In this document: in pieces, positions 16,366 through 25,772 of the stretch
Numbering within the stretch: position 1 is the first letter of the stretch
How the letters are laid out: each line of letters starts with the position of its first letter
From: Rhizobium sullae
GTDB lineage: Bacteria; Pseudomonadota; Alphaproteobacteria; Rhizobiales; Rhizobiaceae
Direction: 5' to 3'
Length of the DNA stretch: 64,000 bases
NCBI RefSeq assembly: GCF_025200715.1
Contig: NZ_CP104144.1
Coordinates: 2,666,001-2,730,000, forward strand
Notes under the pieces: model-generated
Database searches by the model: none
Seen by the model: only the letters and a program-made list of their open reading frames with translations
What the model was told of the DNA's origin: nothing
Translations under genes and position numbers: made by a program

Positions 16366-17799
16366 CTACCGCCGGCCGCCGCCGCCGCGGCCACCACCGC
16401 CACGCCCGCCGCCACCGCGACCGCCGCCGCCTTGCATCCTCGGAGGCGGACGATTGGCAACGCGGGGCGCACCGCGATGCCCGCCTCCCATGCTCTGCCC
16501 TCCTCGCTTGGAAGCAACCGCTTCGCGGCGGCCGGACTGCACGTTGCCGAGCGCGCTTGGCTGACGCGAACGATTGTCCGGTCGCGCCGCCATCTTCTTT
16601 GCGCTTGGCTTCTTGCTGGCCTTGGCGGCCGGTTTTGATGGACGGTTCGCAGCAGTGGCCGGGCGATTGGCCGCATTACCTGGACGAGCATCCGGACGGG
16701 ATGCGCCTGGTCGATTGGCGGCGACATTTCCCGCCTGCGATCTCGGATTTGCCTTCAGGCCTTCTGCCGTGCTCTTGCGGATGTCGTCAGCACGGGCGCC
16801 GATACCTCCGGTGCCTGGCCCGATGTTGCCCTGGCGGTTGCTAACCTTGTTCTTGATCTGGTTGCGGTTGTCGGACTGGAGGCTGGACTTGATCGCCGAA
16901 CGATCGAGATTGGCGATCTGATCCTTTCCGATACTCAGCTTGCTTCGGTCCACTTTGGTCCAGTCGACGTCGTTCCACTTGACCTTGCCATTGAAATCTC
17001 GATCGTTGAAGCAGTTGTTGCAGTCGATGTCGACGTCACCACCCCAATCGCCGCCCCACACGCCCCAGTCGTCCCAGTTAACGATTGCGGCCCATGCGAC
17101 CCCGGTTATCGCACCAGCGAAGAATGCGGCGCCTGGATAGTAGTAGCTGTCGTAGGGATCGGGATAGTAGGAGATCGGCTCGATCGCGTAGCCCGGTTCA
17201 TAGAACATTTCCGGGGGGTACTGCGGGATGTAAACCTTCTCCGGATTGGTCGGCCTTATGACGATATTTTCGTTCTCCGTGAAAACAGTCACCTTATCGT
17301 CCGTCTTGATGATGTCCTTTGCCACCGCCTCGTCGCGAAGCTGCTGAATGGCAATAAGCACGTCCTTTTGCTGATTGGTGAGTGCACTGGCAAGCGACTG
17401 CGTCCAATCGAGATCGTCGCTCATCATCTTGACGATATCGGGATAATTCAAAAGCGAGATGACGCTGCCATCCCAATCGTCTTTCGGCTTGAGATCGACG
17501 TCCTTCTTTTTGGCCTCCAGGAAGCGGGCTGCCTCCACGACTTCTAGCGGAAACAGCGACGCCGCCGAGATCGCGGCGACCAGCTCATCCGGATAAAGGG
17601 CGATGCGGGCCACAAGCACCTCGAGCTCGTCCTCGGAAAGCAGGTCGGTTTCCGCCCCGGCCTCGACAGTCTGCGCGGACGCGGGTTTTGGTTTTGGTGT
17701 CGGTGTTGGTGCCTGCGAGTACGCCAGGGGGCCTGGATGCAGCGATATGATTGCGAGGGCGGAGAGTCCGCCGAGCAGTTTGCGGGAAATTGCTTTCAT
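16366..17799 (-). CDS. DUF3300 family secreted protein with glycine-rich C-terminus
   Basis: A 477-residue exported protein. The DUF3300 region (about residues 40-240) starts at LSEDELEVLVARIALYPDELVAAI and contains the Tyr/Pro-rich YYPDPYDSYYYPGAAFF. A basic, Ala/Pro/Arg-rich linker follows, and the tail consists of repeated GGGGR units, a low-complexity arginine-glycine segment. The start is the ATG with GGAG 11 bases upstream; a TTG seven codons earlier is less likely. Function unknown. The tail could bind nucleic acid or polyanions, but that is speculation. Confidence 0.83.
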   Translation of the reverse strand: MKAISRKLLGGLSALAIISLHPGPLAYSQAPTPTPKPKPASAQTVEAGAETDLLSEDELEVLVARIALYPDELVAAISAASLFPLEVVEAARFLEAKKKDVDLKPKDDWDGSVISLLNYPDIVKMMSDDLDWTQSLASALTNQQKDVLIAIQQLRDEAVAKDIIKTDDKVTVFTENENIVIRPTNPEKVYIPQYPPEMFYEPGYAIEPISYYPDPYDSYYYPGAAFFAGAITGVAWAAIVNWDDWGVWGGDWGGDVDIDCNNCFNDRDFNGKVKWNDVDWTKVDRSKLSIGKDQIANLDRSAIKSSLQSDNRNQIKNKVSNRQGNIGPGTGGIGARADDIRKSTAEGLKANPRSQAGNVAANRPGASRPDARPGNAANRPATAANRPSKPAAKASKKPSAKKMAARPDNRSRQPSALGNVQSGRREAVASKRGGQSMGGGHRGAPRVANRPPPRMQGGGGRGGGGRGGGGRGGGGRR

Positions 17800-17846
17800 C
17801 GCGCATCGGTCTCCTATCAATCAAACCAGCTGCTATGATGCGTGCC

Positions 17847-18161
17847 TCACGGAGAGTTTGGTCTGGTGTTCGGTGGTCGCCTGAGCATCACGATCTTCGA
17901 CTGGGCGAGCGCCTCTCTCATTTCCAACAAAAGGGCATCGACCAGGGCGGCATATTCTTGCCGCCGCGCTTCCCGCAGGCCGTCCGGCAGGTGTTCGGCA
18001 TGCGCCAAGGCCTCCTCTGCGGCAGCCAGGTCCTCGCACATGCTGTGAAATGCTTCATTCACATAAAAGAGCCGCTGCACCAGCCTCTTTTGGTCAGGGA
18101 AATGTGTCTCGGCCGTCTCGAGAATCGACAAATGGGTCGAGTTGCTGTTTCCCAGAGTCAT
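17847..18161 (-). CDS. Small helical hypothetical protein
   Basis: About 104 residues, mostly helical and acidic (FHSMCEDLAAAEEALAHAEHLPDG, ALVDALLLEMREALAQSK split across helices). No family recognised. The start is the ATG preceded by GGAGG at five bases; an earlier ATG lacks a ribosome site. It is the first gene of a possible three-gene leftward unit with DUF3300 and DUF2950, 47 nt before DUF3300. Confidence 0.6.
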   Translation of the reverse strand: MTLGNSNSTHLSILETAETHFPDQKRLVQRLFYVNEAFHSMCEDLAAAEEALAHAEHLPDGLREARRQEYAALVDALLLEMREALAQSKIVMLRRPPNTRPNSP

Positions 18162-18487
18162 CCCCGCCTCCGCCATCGAAGCGCGTTAAGCAGATCGGCA
18201 CACTATATACTAGCTGCAGAGGGCGGAGGCGTAACTTACGCGATTATACGTTGGCCAGGCTTCCCGACGGGCAAAACCGGTTCGGCGTGCTGAACAAATC
18301 CCGCACCCCTAAGCGAGTCGGCCGCAGCGGCCATTCGTGGTCATCCTGCAGCAGCGATCCGCCTTGATCGCATCGATAGAGGTTACACGATGCTACGGGC
18401 CTTTGGACCAAAGCGGGTCTAATATTTATGGTCGACGGTCGATAGCGACCGAACGGCTCGGCTGGGCCAAGCCGAAAAGGAGGGGCC

Positions 18488-18727
18488 GTGTTTCTCGACT
18501 ATTTTGCCTTGGGCGTGCTGGTCTTCGTCGTCGTCACCTTGTTCTACGCGGTGATCGCGATCCACGACATTCCGCATCTGATGGCCAAGGCGCGAAGCCA
18601 TCCTCATCAGGACGCGATACATGTCGCGGGATGGGTCAGCCTTTTCACGCTCCATGCCATTTGGCCGTTCCTTTTTTCTGCGCATGAGCAGTTGGATGAA
18701 CTACGTGTTTCTCGAACACTGAAGTAA
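18488..18727 (+). CDS. DUF3302 family inner-membrane protein (YiaW-like)
   Basis: A 79-residue protein with an N-terminal membrane helix (FALGVLVFVVVTLFYAVIAIHDIP over residues 5-29) and a second hydrophobic segment (WVSLFTLHAIWPFLFS). This is the DUF3302 pattern known from E. coli YiaW. GTG start with a strong AGGAGGGG site. Function unknown. The gene is 76 nt upstream of the SulP transporter and may be cotranscribed. Confidence 0.75.
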   Translation: MFLDYFALGVLVFVVVTLFYAVIAIHDIPHLMAKARSHPHQDAIHVAGWVSLFTLHAIWPFLFSAHEQLDELRVSRTLK

Positions 18728-18803
18728 GACGCCGGTCCCTTCGATCGTCGTCGATGCGACGGAGGGAAACAGGATCCAAGGACAAAGTGATAAGGAGCAA
18801 GCA

Positions 18804-20492
18804 GTGATAGGCAGTCTTCCGTTGTTGCGGGGCTTGGCTGGTTTCAATCGAGATTGGCTCCGCAGTGATATTCCGGCCGGGCTGTCGATTGCCGCGGTCG
18901 GCTTGCCGAGCGCCATCGCCTACCCGGCGATTGCCGGTCTGCCGCCGGAAACCGGAATTTATGCAAGCATCGTTGCTCCGATCGCCTACGCGATCTTCGG
19001 TCCTTCCCGGCTCTTGGTCGTCGGTCCCGACGCCGCCACTATGACTGTGCTTGCTGCTGCTATGGGCGTCATCATCGCAGCCGAGCCCGCTGCCGCCGGC
19101 GTCGATCGGGTTGCCATCGCATCGGCCCTGGCCCTCGGCGTCGGTGTCTTCTGCATCGCTGCGAGACTGCTGAAGCTCGGAGTCCTGGCAAGCTTTCTAT
19201 CCCGTCCGATCCTCGTTGGGTTCTTCGCAGGGGTGTCGCTCTCGATCCTCGTCGGGCAGATCGGTCGCTTCACTGGGGTGAAGATCGAGTCGGATGGGCT
19301 GATTCCGCCACTCGTCGAGATCCTCGGAAAGAGCGCCTCCATCCATTGGCCGTCGCTCCTCTTCGGCCTGTCGATGTTTGCACTGCTTTGGATCATCAAG
19401 GCAATCAACCTCAAAATCCCAGGCCCTGTTCTCGTCGTCGTGATCTCCGTCATACTCTCGGCGCTCTTCGACTTCCAACGGCACGGCATCGCCGTCGTAG
19501 GCGACATCCCGAGCGGGTTGCCGACGCTCTCCTTGCCGGCACTTTACACGATGCCTCTCGACAAGATCGTACTTGGTTCGGCTGCGATCTTTCTCGTGAG
19601 CTTTGGCGCCGGGATCGTAGCTGCGCGAAGCTTTGGGTCGCGCACCGGCGAAGAGGTTGATGCAAATCAGGAGCTGATCGGCCTTGGCGCTTCCAACATC
19701 GCGCCGGGACTCTTCGGCTCCTTTCCGGTCAGCGTGTCGGATTCCCGAACCGCCATCAATCTGTCGACAGGTGGCGTCTCACAAGCCGCAGGGCTGGTTT
19801 CGGCCGCCACGCTGATTGCAGCACTTGTTTTTCTTCATAGCGCCCTGCGGATACTTCCTATCCCTGCGCTCGCCGCCATACTTGCAACGGCGGCCATCAG
19901 CCTCATCGACGTTCACGAACTCAAGAAGATCTGGCGCATCAGCCGCATGGAATTCGTCTTTGCGCTGATCGCCATGTGGGGCGCAATCAGTTTCGGCGTT
20001 CTCAACGGTGTGATCGTCGCCGTTGCGGCAACCCTCGTCTATTTGTTGCGCAAAACGATGTTTCCGCGCGACGGCCTTCTTGGCCACATCGAAGGACGGC
20101 ACGGTTTCTTCGACCTCGCCCGCTTCCCGGAAGCTCGTCCGGTCGAAGGCGCGGCAGTCTTCGCGATCCAGGGCAGCATCCTATTCTACAACGCCGATTA
20201 TGTGCGCATGAGGCTGATTCAGGTTGCGAAAGAGCTCGCCGCCGGAACCAGGTGCCTTGTTCTCGATGCCAGCGCCATAACGCATATCGACAGCACCGGC
20301 GCTGCAGCGCTCGACACGGTGGCCGGGGACCTTGCGAAGCGGGACATCATCTTCGCGATTGCCGACCTGAGCGAGGAAAGCAGGGGCATTCTCGACCGTG
20401 CCGGCGTCATCAAGGCGATCGGCGCTCACAACCTTTTCAATGGCAGAGAAGAAGCGCTGCGGACGCTCATAGGCAATTCCGCACGGCAGTGA
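18804..20492 (+). CDS. SulP-family anion transporter with STAS domain
   Basis: A 562-residue SLC26/SulP transporter for sulfate, bicarbonate or similar anions. About 11-14 membrane segments span residues 25-420, beginning with the family motif DIPAGLSIAAVGLPSAIAYPAIAGLPPETGIY. A cytoplasmic STAS domain follows (about 440-550) with LVLDASAITHIDSTGAAAL. GTG start with AAGGAG upstream. Next to PPK2 and ion-transport genes, it may serve pH or anion balance; sulfate versus bicarbonate cannot be decided from sequence. Confidence 0.93.
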   Translation: MIGSLPLLRGLAGFNRDWLRSDIPAGLSIAAVGLPSAIAYPAIAGLPPETGIYASIVAPIAYAIFGPSRLLVVGPDAATMTVLAAAMGVIIAAEPAAAGVDRVAIASALALGVGVFCIAARLLKLGVLASFLSRPILVGFFAGVSLSILVGQIGRFTGVKIESDGLIPPLVEILGKSASIHWPSLLFGLSMFALLWIIKAINLKIPGPVLVVVISVILSALFDFQRHGIAVVGDIPSGLPTLSLPALYTMPLDKIVLGSAAIFLVSFGAGIVAARSFGSRTGEEVDANQELIGLGASNIAPGLFGSFPVSVSDSRTAINLSTGGVSQAAGLVSAATLIAALVFLHSALRILPIPALAAILATAAISLIDVHELKKIWRISRMEFVFALIAMWGAISFGVLNGVIVAVAATLVYLLRKTMFPRDGLLGHIEGRHGFFDLARFPEARPVEGAAVFAIQGSILFYNADYVRMRLIQVAKELAAGTRCLVLDASAITHIDSTGAAALDTVAGDLAKRDIIFAIADLSEESRGILDRAGVIKAIGAHNLFNGREEALRTLIGNSARQ

Positions 20493-20524
20493 ATGTGGGT
20501 GACATGAAGACAATGGAGGAAGCG

Positions 20525-21361
20525 ATGAACGAAGTATATGAGCCGCAGCAAGAGACACCAACCGAACGCAAAGGAAAGAACAAGAATCGGAAATTGTGGA
20601 ACTACAACAAGGAGATCAAACGGCTGCAGGTCGAACTGGCGCATCTGCAGGCATGGGTAAAGAAATCGGGCGCTAGGATCGTCATTATATTCGAAGGGCG
20701 TGACGCCGCCGGGAAGGGCGGCATGATCAAGCGGATAACGGAGAAGGTCAGCCCACGCGTCTTTCGCGTCATCGCCTTGCCCGCTCCCACCGATCGTGAA
20801 AAGTCGCAGATCTTTATGCAGCGGTACATTGCGCACTTGCCTGCGGCGGGCGAGATCGTGATCTTCGACCGCAGTTGGTACAACCGAGCGGGAGTTGACC
20901 GTGTGATGGGCTTTACCAGCGAGAAGAAGGCCCAGCGCTTCCTTGAACTGGCACCCCGCTTCGAGGCCGCAATCGTGGAAAGCGGCGTCATTCTGCTGAA
21001 GTATTTCCTGACCGTCAGCGAGGAGGAACAAGACCGTCGCTTCAAGCGCCGCATCGATGACCCGGTCAGGCAGTGGAAACTCAGCCCGATGGATGTCGAA
21101 TCCTACCAGCGCTGGTGGGACTACACCCGCGCTTATGACGAGATGTTGCGGATGACCGACAGCAACCACGCGCCATGGTGGATTGTCCCGTCCGACGACA
21201 AGGAGCGCGCGCGGGTGAACTGCATCTCGCACATCCTGCAATCCATTCCCTATGAGCGCGTGAAGTTCGACGCGCCCGACCTTGGAAAGCGTCAGAAGCG
21301 CCCGTCAGGCTTCATCGAGGATCACAGCATTCGGCACGTCGTGCCCGACACGACCTCGTGA
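20525..21361 (+). CDS. ppk2: Polyphosphate kinase 2
   Basis: A 278-residue class I-type PPK2, which transfers phosphate between polyphosphate and nucleoside diphosphates. Walker A GRDAAGKGG at residues 58-66 and Walker B FDRSWYNRAG at 114-123 are intact, as are the lid residues DPVRQWKLSPMD and the C-terminal APWWIVPSDDKERARVNC. The start is the ATG five bases after GGAGG; an in-frame ATG seven codons earlier is possible. It lies 32 nt after the SulP gene, so cotranscription is likely. It is an intact paralogue of the remnant at 5748-6040. Confidence 0.95.
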   Translation: MNEVYEPQQETPTERKGKNKNRKLWNYNKEIKRLQVELAHLQAWVKKSGARIVIIFEGRDAAGKGGMIKRITEKVSPRVFRVIALPAPTDREKSQIFMQRYIAHLPAAGEIVIFDRSWYNRAGVDRVMGFTSEKKAQRFLELAPRFEAAIVESGVILLKYFLTVSEEEQDRRFKRRIDDPVRQWKLSPMDVESYQRWWDYTRAYDEMLRMTDSNHAPWWIVPSDDKERARVNCISHILQSIPYERVKFDAPDLGKRQKRPSGFIEDHSIRHVVPDTTS

Positions 21362-21401
21362 AAATGGCGTCGGCTGGGACGGCCGAGGATGGGATGCGAC
21401 G

Positions 21402-22559
21402 ATGGATCAGTCAGCAACAGATGCGACGGCGCAAGGCGCCGAAGCGAGGCAAATTTCAATAGAGGCAAGAGTAAGCGACCTCGTCAGACTGGGCATCATC
21501 GGGCTCTTTGCCTATTGGACCCTGCTTCTCATCGCTCCTTTCGCGCTGATCACCGTCTGGTCAGCCATCCTTGCGGTGGCGCTCTTTCCCATGTTCGAGG
21601 CACTTTCGAGGCTGTTCGGAAACAGGCCCGTGATTGCCGCGACTGTCATTGTCGTGGCCTGTCTCGTTTTGATTATCGCACCCCTGGCACTCGTTGCCGT
21701 CAACTTTGTCGACGCGTTACAGGCGCTCGTCGGAAAATTGCGAACCGAAAACTTTGCGTTGCCAGCAGCGCCGACAACCATTCGCGAATGGCCGATTGTC
21801 GGTGAACGAATCTATGGCGCATGGAACCAGCTCGCAAGCAATCTGGCGTCGACCATCATAAAGTTTCAAGCGCCAATTCGTGAGGTCATGGGCGTCGTTA
21901 TCACAAAGTTTGCTTCGATCGGCGGCGGCGTGTTGAGCTTCATCGCCTCGATCATTCTCTCCGGCATCTTTCTCACCATGTCGGCGCGCCTGGCTGTGGC
22001 AATACAGATACTTGCAAGCCGGATCGCTGGCGACAAGGGCGTCGGCTTTGCGCGTCTGGCCGGAACGACCGTGCGAAATGTCTCACGGGGGGTCATAGGC
22101 GTCGCCTTCCTGCAGGCGCTGTTATGCGGGCTGTGCTTTGCCTTCTTTGGCGTTCCGGCAAGCGGAGCCTTAACTTTTCTGGTGTTTGTCCTCTGCGTGA
22201 TGCAGCTTGGGCCTGCGCTCGTACTCATGCCCGTTGTCGTTTGGGCGTGGCTCTCCTGGCCGGCTTTGATCGCATTTGCCTTTACCGTCGTGGCGGTCCC
22301 CATCATGATCGTCGACAACATATTGAAGCCGATCTTGATGGCGAGAGGCCTCTCGACCCCAATGCCGGTAGTACTGATTGGCGTGATAGGGGGCACCCTG
22401 TCATACGGCCTGCTGGGGCTGTTTTTGGGGCCGGTCGTTCTCAGCGTCTTCTATGAACTGCTGAGAGCCTGGGTCTGGCCCTCAGAGGCATCAAGCGGAC
22501 CGAGAAGTGCCCGGGACATAAGCGTGACCAGCGAGCCGGGTCGTACGAAGACACAATAA
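21402..22559 (+). CDS. AI-2E/PerM family membrane protein
   Basis: A 385-residue protein of the AI-2E (UPF0118) exporter superfamily. Two helix pairs near the N-terminus (LLLIAPFALITVWSAILAVALFP and a following segment) are followed by a soluble region and five C-terminal helices. The family hallmark is visible as MQLGPALVLMPVV and GLFLGPVVLSVFYELL. The annotated role in the family ranges from AI-2 export to Na+/H+ transport, so the substrate is open. It starts 40 nt after PPK2 on the same strand. The start is chosen from the hydrophobic layout; its ribosome site (GAGGATGGG) is weak. Confidence 0.83.
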   Translation: MDQSATDATAQGAEARQISIEARVSDLVRLGIIGLFAYWTLLLIAPFALITVWSAILAVALFPMFEALSRLFGNRPVIAATVIVVACLVLIIAPLALVAVNFVDALQALVGKLRTENFALPAAPTTIREWPIVGERIYGAWNQLASNLASTIIKFQAPIREVMGVVITKFASIGGGVLSFIASIILSGIFLTMSARLAVAIQILASRIAGDKGVGFARLAGTTVRNVSRGVIGVAFLQALLCGLCFAFFGVPASGALTFLVFVLCVMQLGPALVLMPVVVWAWLSWPALIAFAFTVVAVPIMIVDNILKPILMARGLSTPMPVVLIGVIGGTLSYGLLGLFLGPVVLSVFYELLRAWVWPSEASSGPRSARDISVTSEPGRTKTQ

Positions 22560-23004
22560 ACTCGTGTCATCTCATCGGAAGACGAAATATTTCTATCCTC
22601 CAAGGGAACTATCTTCCACTCCCAAGTGCTTGTTCTTGCAAATGATACGAAATCGTTGGAACGACAGATCGTTCCATCTGAGGTCTGCATCAATAAATTT
22701 TCACAATGGGACGTTCGGCCGGATCACCTGTATAAGAATTACATGGCCGCCGGGAGGCAGTGCGATGTGCTTTTAATTGATAACATTGATCATCAATTGT
22801 TCTCGCTTGGATCAATCCGTCGATGACGCCGTAAGTGGCAACGCTATGAGCCCTGTTAGGCCAAGGCGGCCCTCTGTCCCGATGATCAGGAACTGCCGCA
22901 AAGAATGGTGAGCGATTCGCCCATATTCCCCGAACAAGCCCGGCGGAAGTCCGATATACAAGAGAGATCGTCCCCAAGGCGTCCCAAATTTCCCGCTGAT
23001 GTCT
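22560..23004. other. Non-coding interval with two inverted repeats
   Basis: No supported gene. TGGAACGA-caga-TCGTTCCA (22657-22676) is a perfect eight-base inverted repeat. AATTGAT-N10-ATCAATT (22775-22798) is a second with seven-base arms in an AT-rich patch. Either could be an operator or an RNA hairpin. The flanking genes converge (AI-2E rightward, channel leftward), so a terminator role for the first repeat is possible, although no T-run follows. Confidence 0.4.
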
Positions 23005-23358
23005 CTATTCCGCGCTGTCCCGGTCGGTCGCGTTCAAAGCCTTCACCGTGACAGCTGCAACGATGCCAGTCAGCACAATTCCCGCAAAACCGATCACCAA
23101 TGCCAGCACCCGCGCCGCGACATGTTTGGGCGTAAAGTCGCCATAGCCGATGGTGAGTCCTGTTACGAAGGTAAAGTAGAGGGCTTCATCGATCCGCCAA
23201 TTCTCTATGCGCCAAATTGCAAGCCCGGATCCAACCATTACCGAAATGATTCCGGACAGGATTGGCCAGATCACACGAAGCTGCTGGACGAGCGCGATGA
23301 AGAATAAGCGCCTCATTTGCTTCGGGAGGCGCGGCTCGCTGCCTGTTTCTGTCGGCAC
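23005..23358 (-). CDS. Two-helix potassium channel (ion_trans_2)
   Basis: A 117-residue pore-only channel. Helix one is at about residues 27-50, the pore loop carries the K+ selectivity filter TIGYGD at 69-74, and helix two is at about 82-108. There is no C-terminal RCK/TrkA domain, so gating would have to come from elsewhere or from pH or voltage. It sits beside the Ca2+/H+ antiporter, in keeping with an ion-homeostasis region. Confidence 0.88.
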   Translation of the reverse strand: MPTETGSEPRLPKQMRRLFFIALVQQLRVIWPILSGIISVMVGSGLAIWRIENWRIDEALYFTFVTGLTIGYGDFTPKHVAARVLALVIGFAGIVLTGIVAAVTVKALNATDRDSAE

Positions 23359-23530
23359 GACTTTCGACCTTTCTGAGGTTCATCGTCAGGAGAGCCGTGA
23401 AGGGTGAGACTGGAAACATCTCGGGATCCTTATCCAACCGCCAACAGGCGCTCATGCATCCGGTCCGCTCCTCCTTACTGCAAGTGATGGCCCTTGCCCC
23501 TGGGACGCGAGACTTTATCGCAGATCGGTT

Positions 23531-24625
23531 TCACCGCATCGCCGGGGGCAAGACATACAGCGTCATGGCGAAGATCATATAAACCATCAACGCCAATACG
23601 CCGACAAACCATGCCGACCGCCCGCTGTTGGTGACGAACATCGCGGTGACGGTCGCAAGGAGCACCATCACGACAGCACCCGGCCAGAACTGCAGGTCCA
23701 TCGGCGACGGGCCGATCAGGTAACTCAACAAGACCAGGACGGGTGCGACGAACAACGCGATCTGGGAAGCGCTCCCCAGTGCGATACCCACGCTCAAGTC
23801 GAGTCGGTTCTTGCGTGCAGCGGAAAACGCCGAGGCCATTTCGGCGGCGCCGCCAACCAGTGCGACGACGATGAAACCGACAAAGGCAGGGGTCATTCCG
23901 AACGCTTGGGCTGCCTTTTGCACGGACTCGACGAAAATCTCGCTCACCAGCGCCACGAGCACGGTGACACCGGCAAGTGTGGCCAGGGCCAGGCCGATCG
24001 GCCACGGCACTTCGCCCGTTTGGGTATGATCCGCTCCGGCGAAAATCTCACGATGCGTCCTGAGCGTGAACAGCAGGCCCAGTCCGTATCCGGCCATGAG
24101 CAGAACGGCCAAGCCAAGGCTGAGTTTTTGGGCTGCTGCAGCAGCTGATGTCGAGTCCGCTCCGGCAACCGCCGAAGGCATCAGCAGGGCGATTGTGGCC
24201 AAAAAAAGCAGGCCCGATTGAAGACGTGCGCTGGCTCGGTTGAACTCCTGGAAGTGATATTTGAGCCCGCCAAGCAGAAACGACGCCCCCAACATGAACA
24301 GCGTGTTGGTGACGATCGCGCCGGCGATGGATGCCTTCACCAACGTGTACTCCCCGGCGCGCAGGGCAGCCAGCGCGATGACCAGTTCGGTTAGATTTCC
24401 CAAGGTGGCATTGAGCAGCCCGCCGGCGGCGTCACCCGTCTTGGCGGCAACGGATTCGGTAGCGTGACTTAGCAACCCAGCCAGCGGCACAATGGCGAGC
24501 ACCGACAGGATGAAGAGCGCCGTGTGAGCTTCGGGGACGAGTATCGCAGCAGCGAACACCACCGGCACAGCGGCCAGTAACCATAGCATTGGGCTGTCGC
24601 GAATCTCTTTCAAAAGGAGGTTCAA
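23531..24625 (-). CDS. Calcium/proton antiporter (CaCA superfamily, CAX-like)
   Basis: A 364-residue inner-membrane cation/H+ exchanger with about 11 helices. The two inverted alpha-repeats are visible: GLLNATLGNLTELVIALAAL (residues about 68-87) and FVGFIVVALVGGAAEMASAF with conserved acidic residues. An acidic or His-rich central loop is short. Expected to export Ca2+ in exchange for protons. It lies upstream of the K+ channel gene on the same strand, with a 172-nt gap. Confidence 0.92.
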   Translation of the reverse strand: MNLLLKEIRDSPMLWLLAAVPVVFAAAILVPEAHTALFILSVLAIVPLAGLLSHATESVAAKTGDAAGGLLNATLGNLTELVIALAALRAGEYTLVKASIAGAIVTNTLFMLGASFLLGGLKYHFQEFNRASARLQSGLLFLATIALLMPSAVAGADSTSAAAAAQKLSLGLAVLLMAGYGLGLLFTLRTHREIFAGADHTQTGEVPWPIGLALATLAGVTVLVALVSEIFVESVQKAAQAFGMTPAFVGFIVVALVGGAAEMASAFSAARKNRLDLSVGIALGSASQIALFVAPVLVLLSYLIGPSPMDLQFWPGAVVMVLLATVTAMFVTNSGRSAWFVGVLALMVYMIFAMTLYVLPPAMR

Positions 24626-25259
24626 TTGCGCACTCCCGTTCGGTCACCCAGCCGGATGGGTCTTCGTCCCGCCAATGCAGTGATTGCGGAAAGCGATGAC
24701 CTCTTCCAGCGCGCGCTCAATGCCACTTGTCCGATCGAGCTGAAGCTCGGATTGCCTCGACCTGCTCTGCACTACCAGGGTACCTGACGACCGAAAATCG
24801 GTTGGTATGAAATGTCCGCACAGCTTTCGGCAAGTTTTCAAACCAATTCATCCCTCGGTGTTCCTTGCGACACTCCTGAGCTATCGCAGCAGCAACCGCA
24901 GTTCCAACAACCGGGGCCAACTTCCTGATCGCGCCTACACCCTCGGAAGATGATGCATCCCTTCACTTCTAGATTAGCCGAACAATGAGGCGGCGTCATT
25001 GAGCCGGATCAACGGAAACAAGACCGATCCAATCCGCGAAGGAGTATCCCACCTTGGGCGCCGGCGCTCGGTGTCGGCACGATGCTATCTCCAAAAGATG
25101 TTACGCGATGCACTGATCATACGTCCAAAGATGATAATGTCATAGAGGGTCAACGGGGACCGGCAATTGAACTCCGGGGCGATGGATCATTGATGTCGTT
25201 TGAGACGGAGATGCCGCTTTTAGCCAGGCGCGGATCCGCCTTTTTGAGTGCGACTGTGA
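24626..25259. other. Interval without a confident gene
   Basis: Short frames on the minus strand (for example one containing MNWFENLPKAVRTFHTNRF, near 24720-24850) are open but lack a clear ribosome site. A possible continuation, GIERALEEVIAFRNHC, is in another frame. This could be a decayed small gene. Nothing else recognisable was seen. Confidence 0.3.
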
Positions 25260-25580
25260 GAAGTCTATGACCTCATGCCGGACGCTATGTTCTTCCTCAA
25301 CGGCGGCTATAGAATCTCGACCTGCAACAGGACGGCAGCGCGTTGTTTGGTTATTTGTTATGACGAGGACGAGTTGATCGGCCGTGAGATCGGTTTCGTC
25401 TGGCAAGCGGTGCGTACGACTGAAAGGACGTTGGGCCTATCACGGCTCGGTGCGCGCCGGAATAGCGATGACAAAGAGCGGAGAGACGCTTCCGACGTTT
25501 TTGACGATTGTCAAAGAGGAAGGCGCGAAAGGCACCTCAACAAATGTGATGGCCAAGATGGGAGCACACGCAATCTAGCG
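25260..25580 (+). pseudogene. Remnant of a PAS-domain sensor gene
   Basis: Two frames together spell the core of a PAS domain. One gives DLMPDAMFFLNGGYRISTCN then RTAARCL, with DEDELIGREIGF continuing after a small disturbance. The next frame gives AGIAMTKSGETLPTFLTIV. These match the pattern of N-box, YxEDELIG turn and KSGExxP strand of PAS domains. No start, no output domain and several frame changes, so it is a degraded fragment of a sensor kinase or regulator. Confidence 0.5.
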
Positions 25581-25772
25581 GAACTCAGGCGGATGGTCAT
25601 AACCTTGTATGGGATCGTATATCCGCTCACGAATATGACGGCCTCGTCCCGAACCCGCAGCCTACCTTCATCGGGCGGATCAAATTCAATTTTTGCTACC
25701 ACTCATAGCTCTAAGATACTATAAGTTAGAAATGCCTTAAATAATGGGCATGATCCTGCTTGGGGGGCGATC

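Noticed and set aside
16366..16440. Short tandem repeats resembling an array
   Set aside because: They are codon repeats for GGGGR in a coding region, with no spacers, so not a CRISPR array.
22657..22676. GGAAC-containing repeat as an EcfG/RpoE stress promoter
   Set aside because: The expected second box at 16-17 bp is missing on both strands.
24717..24920. Minus-strand frame of 67 codons
   Set aside because: No ribosome site, no family, and the likely continuation is in another frame.
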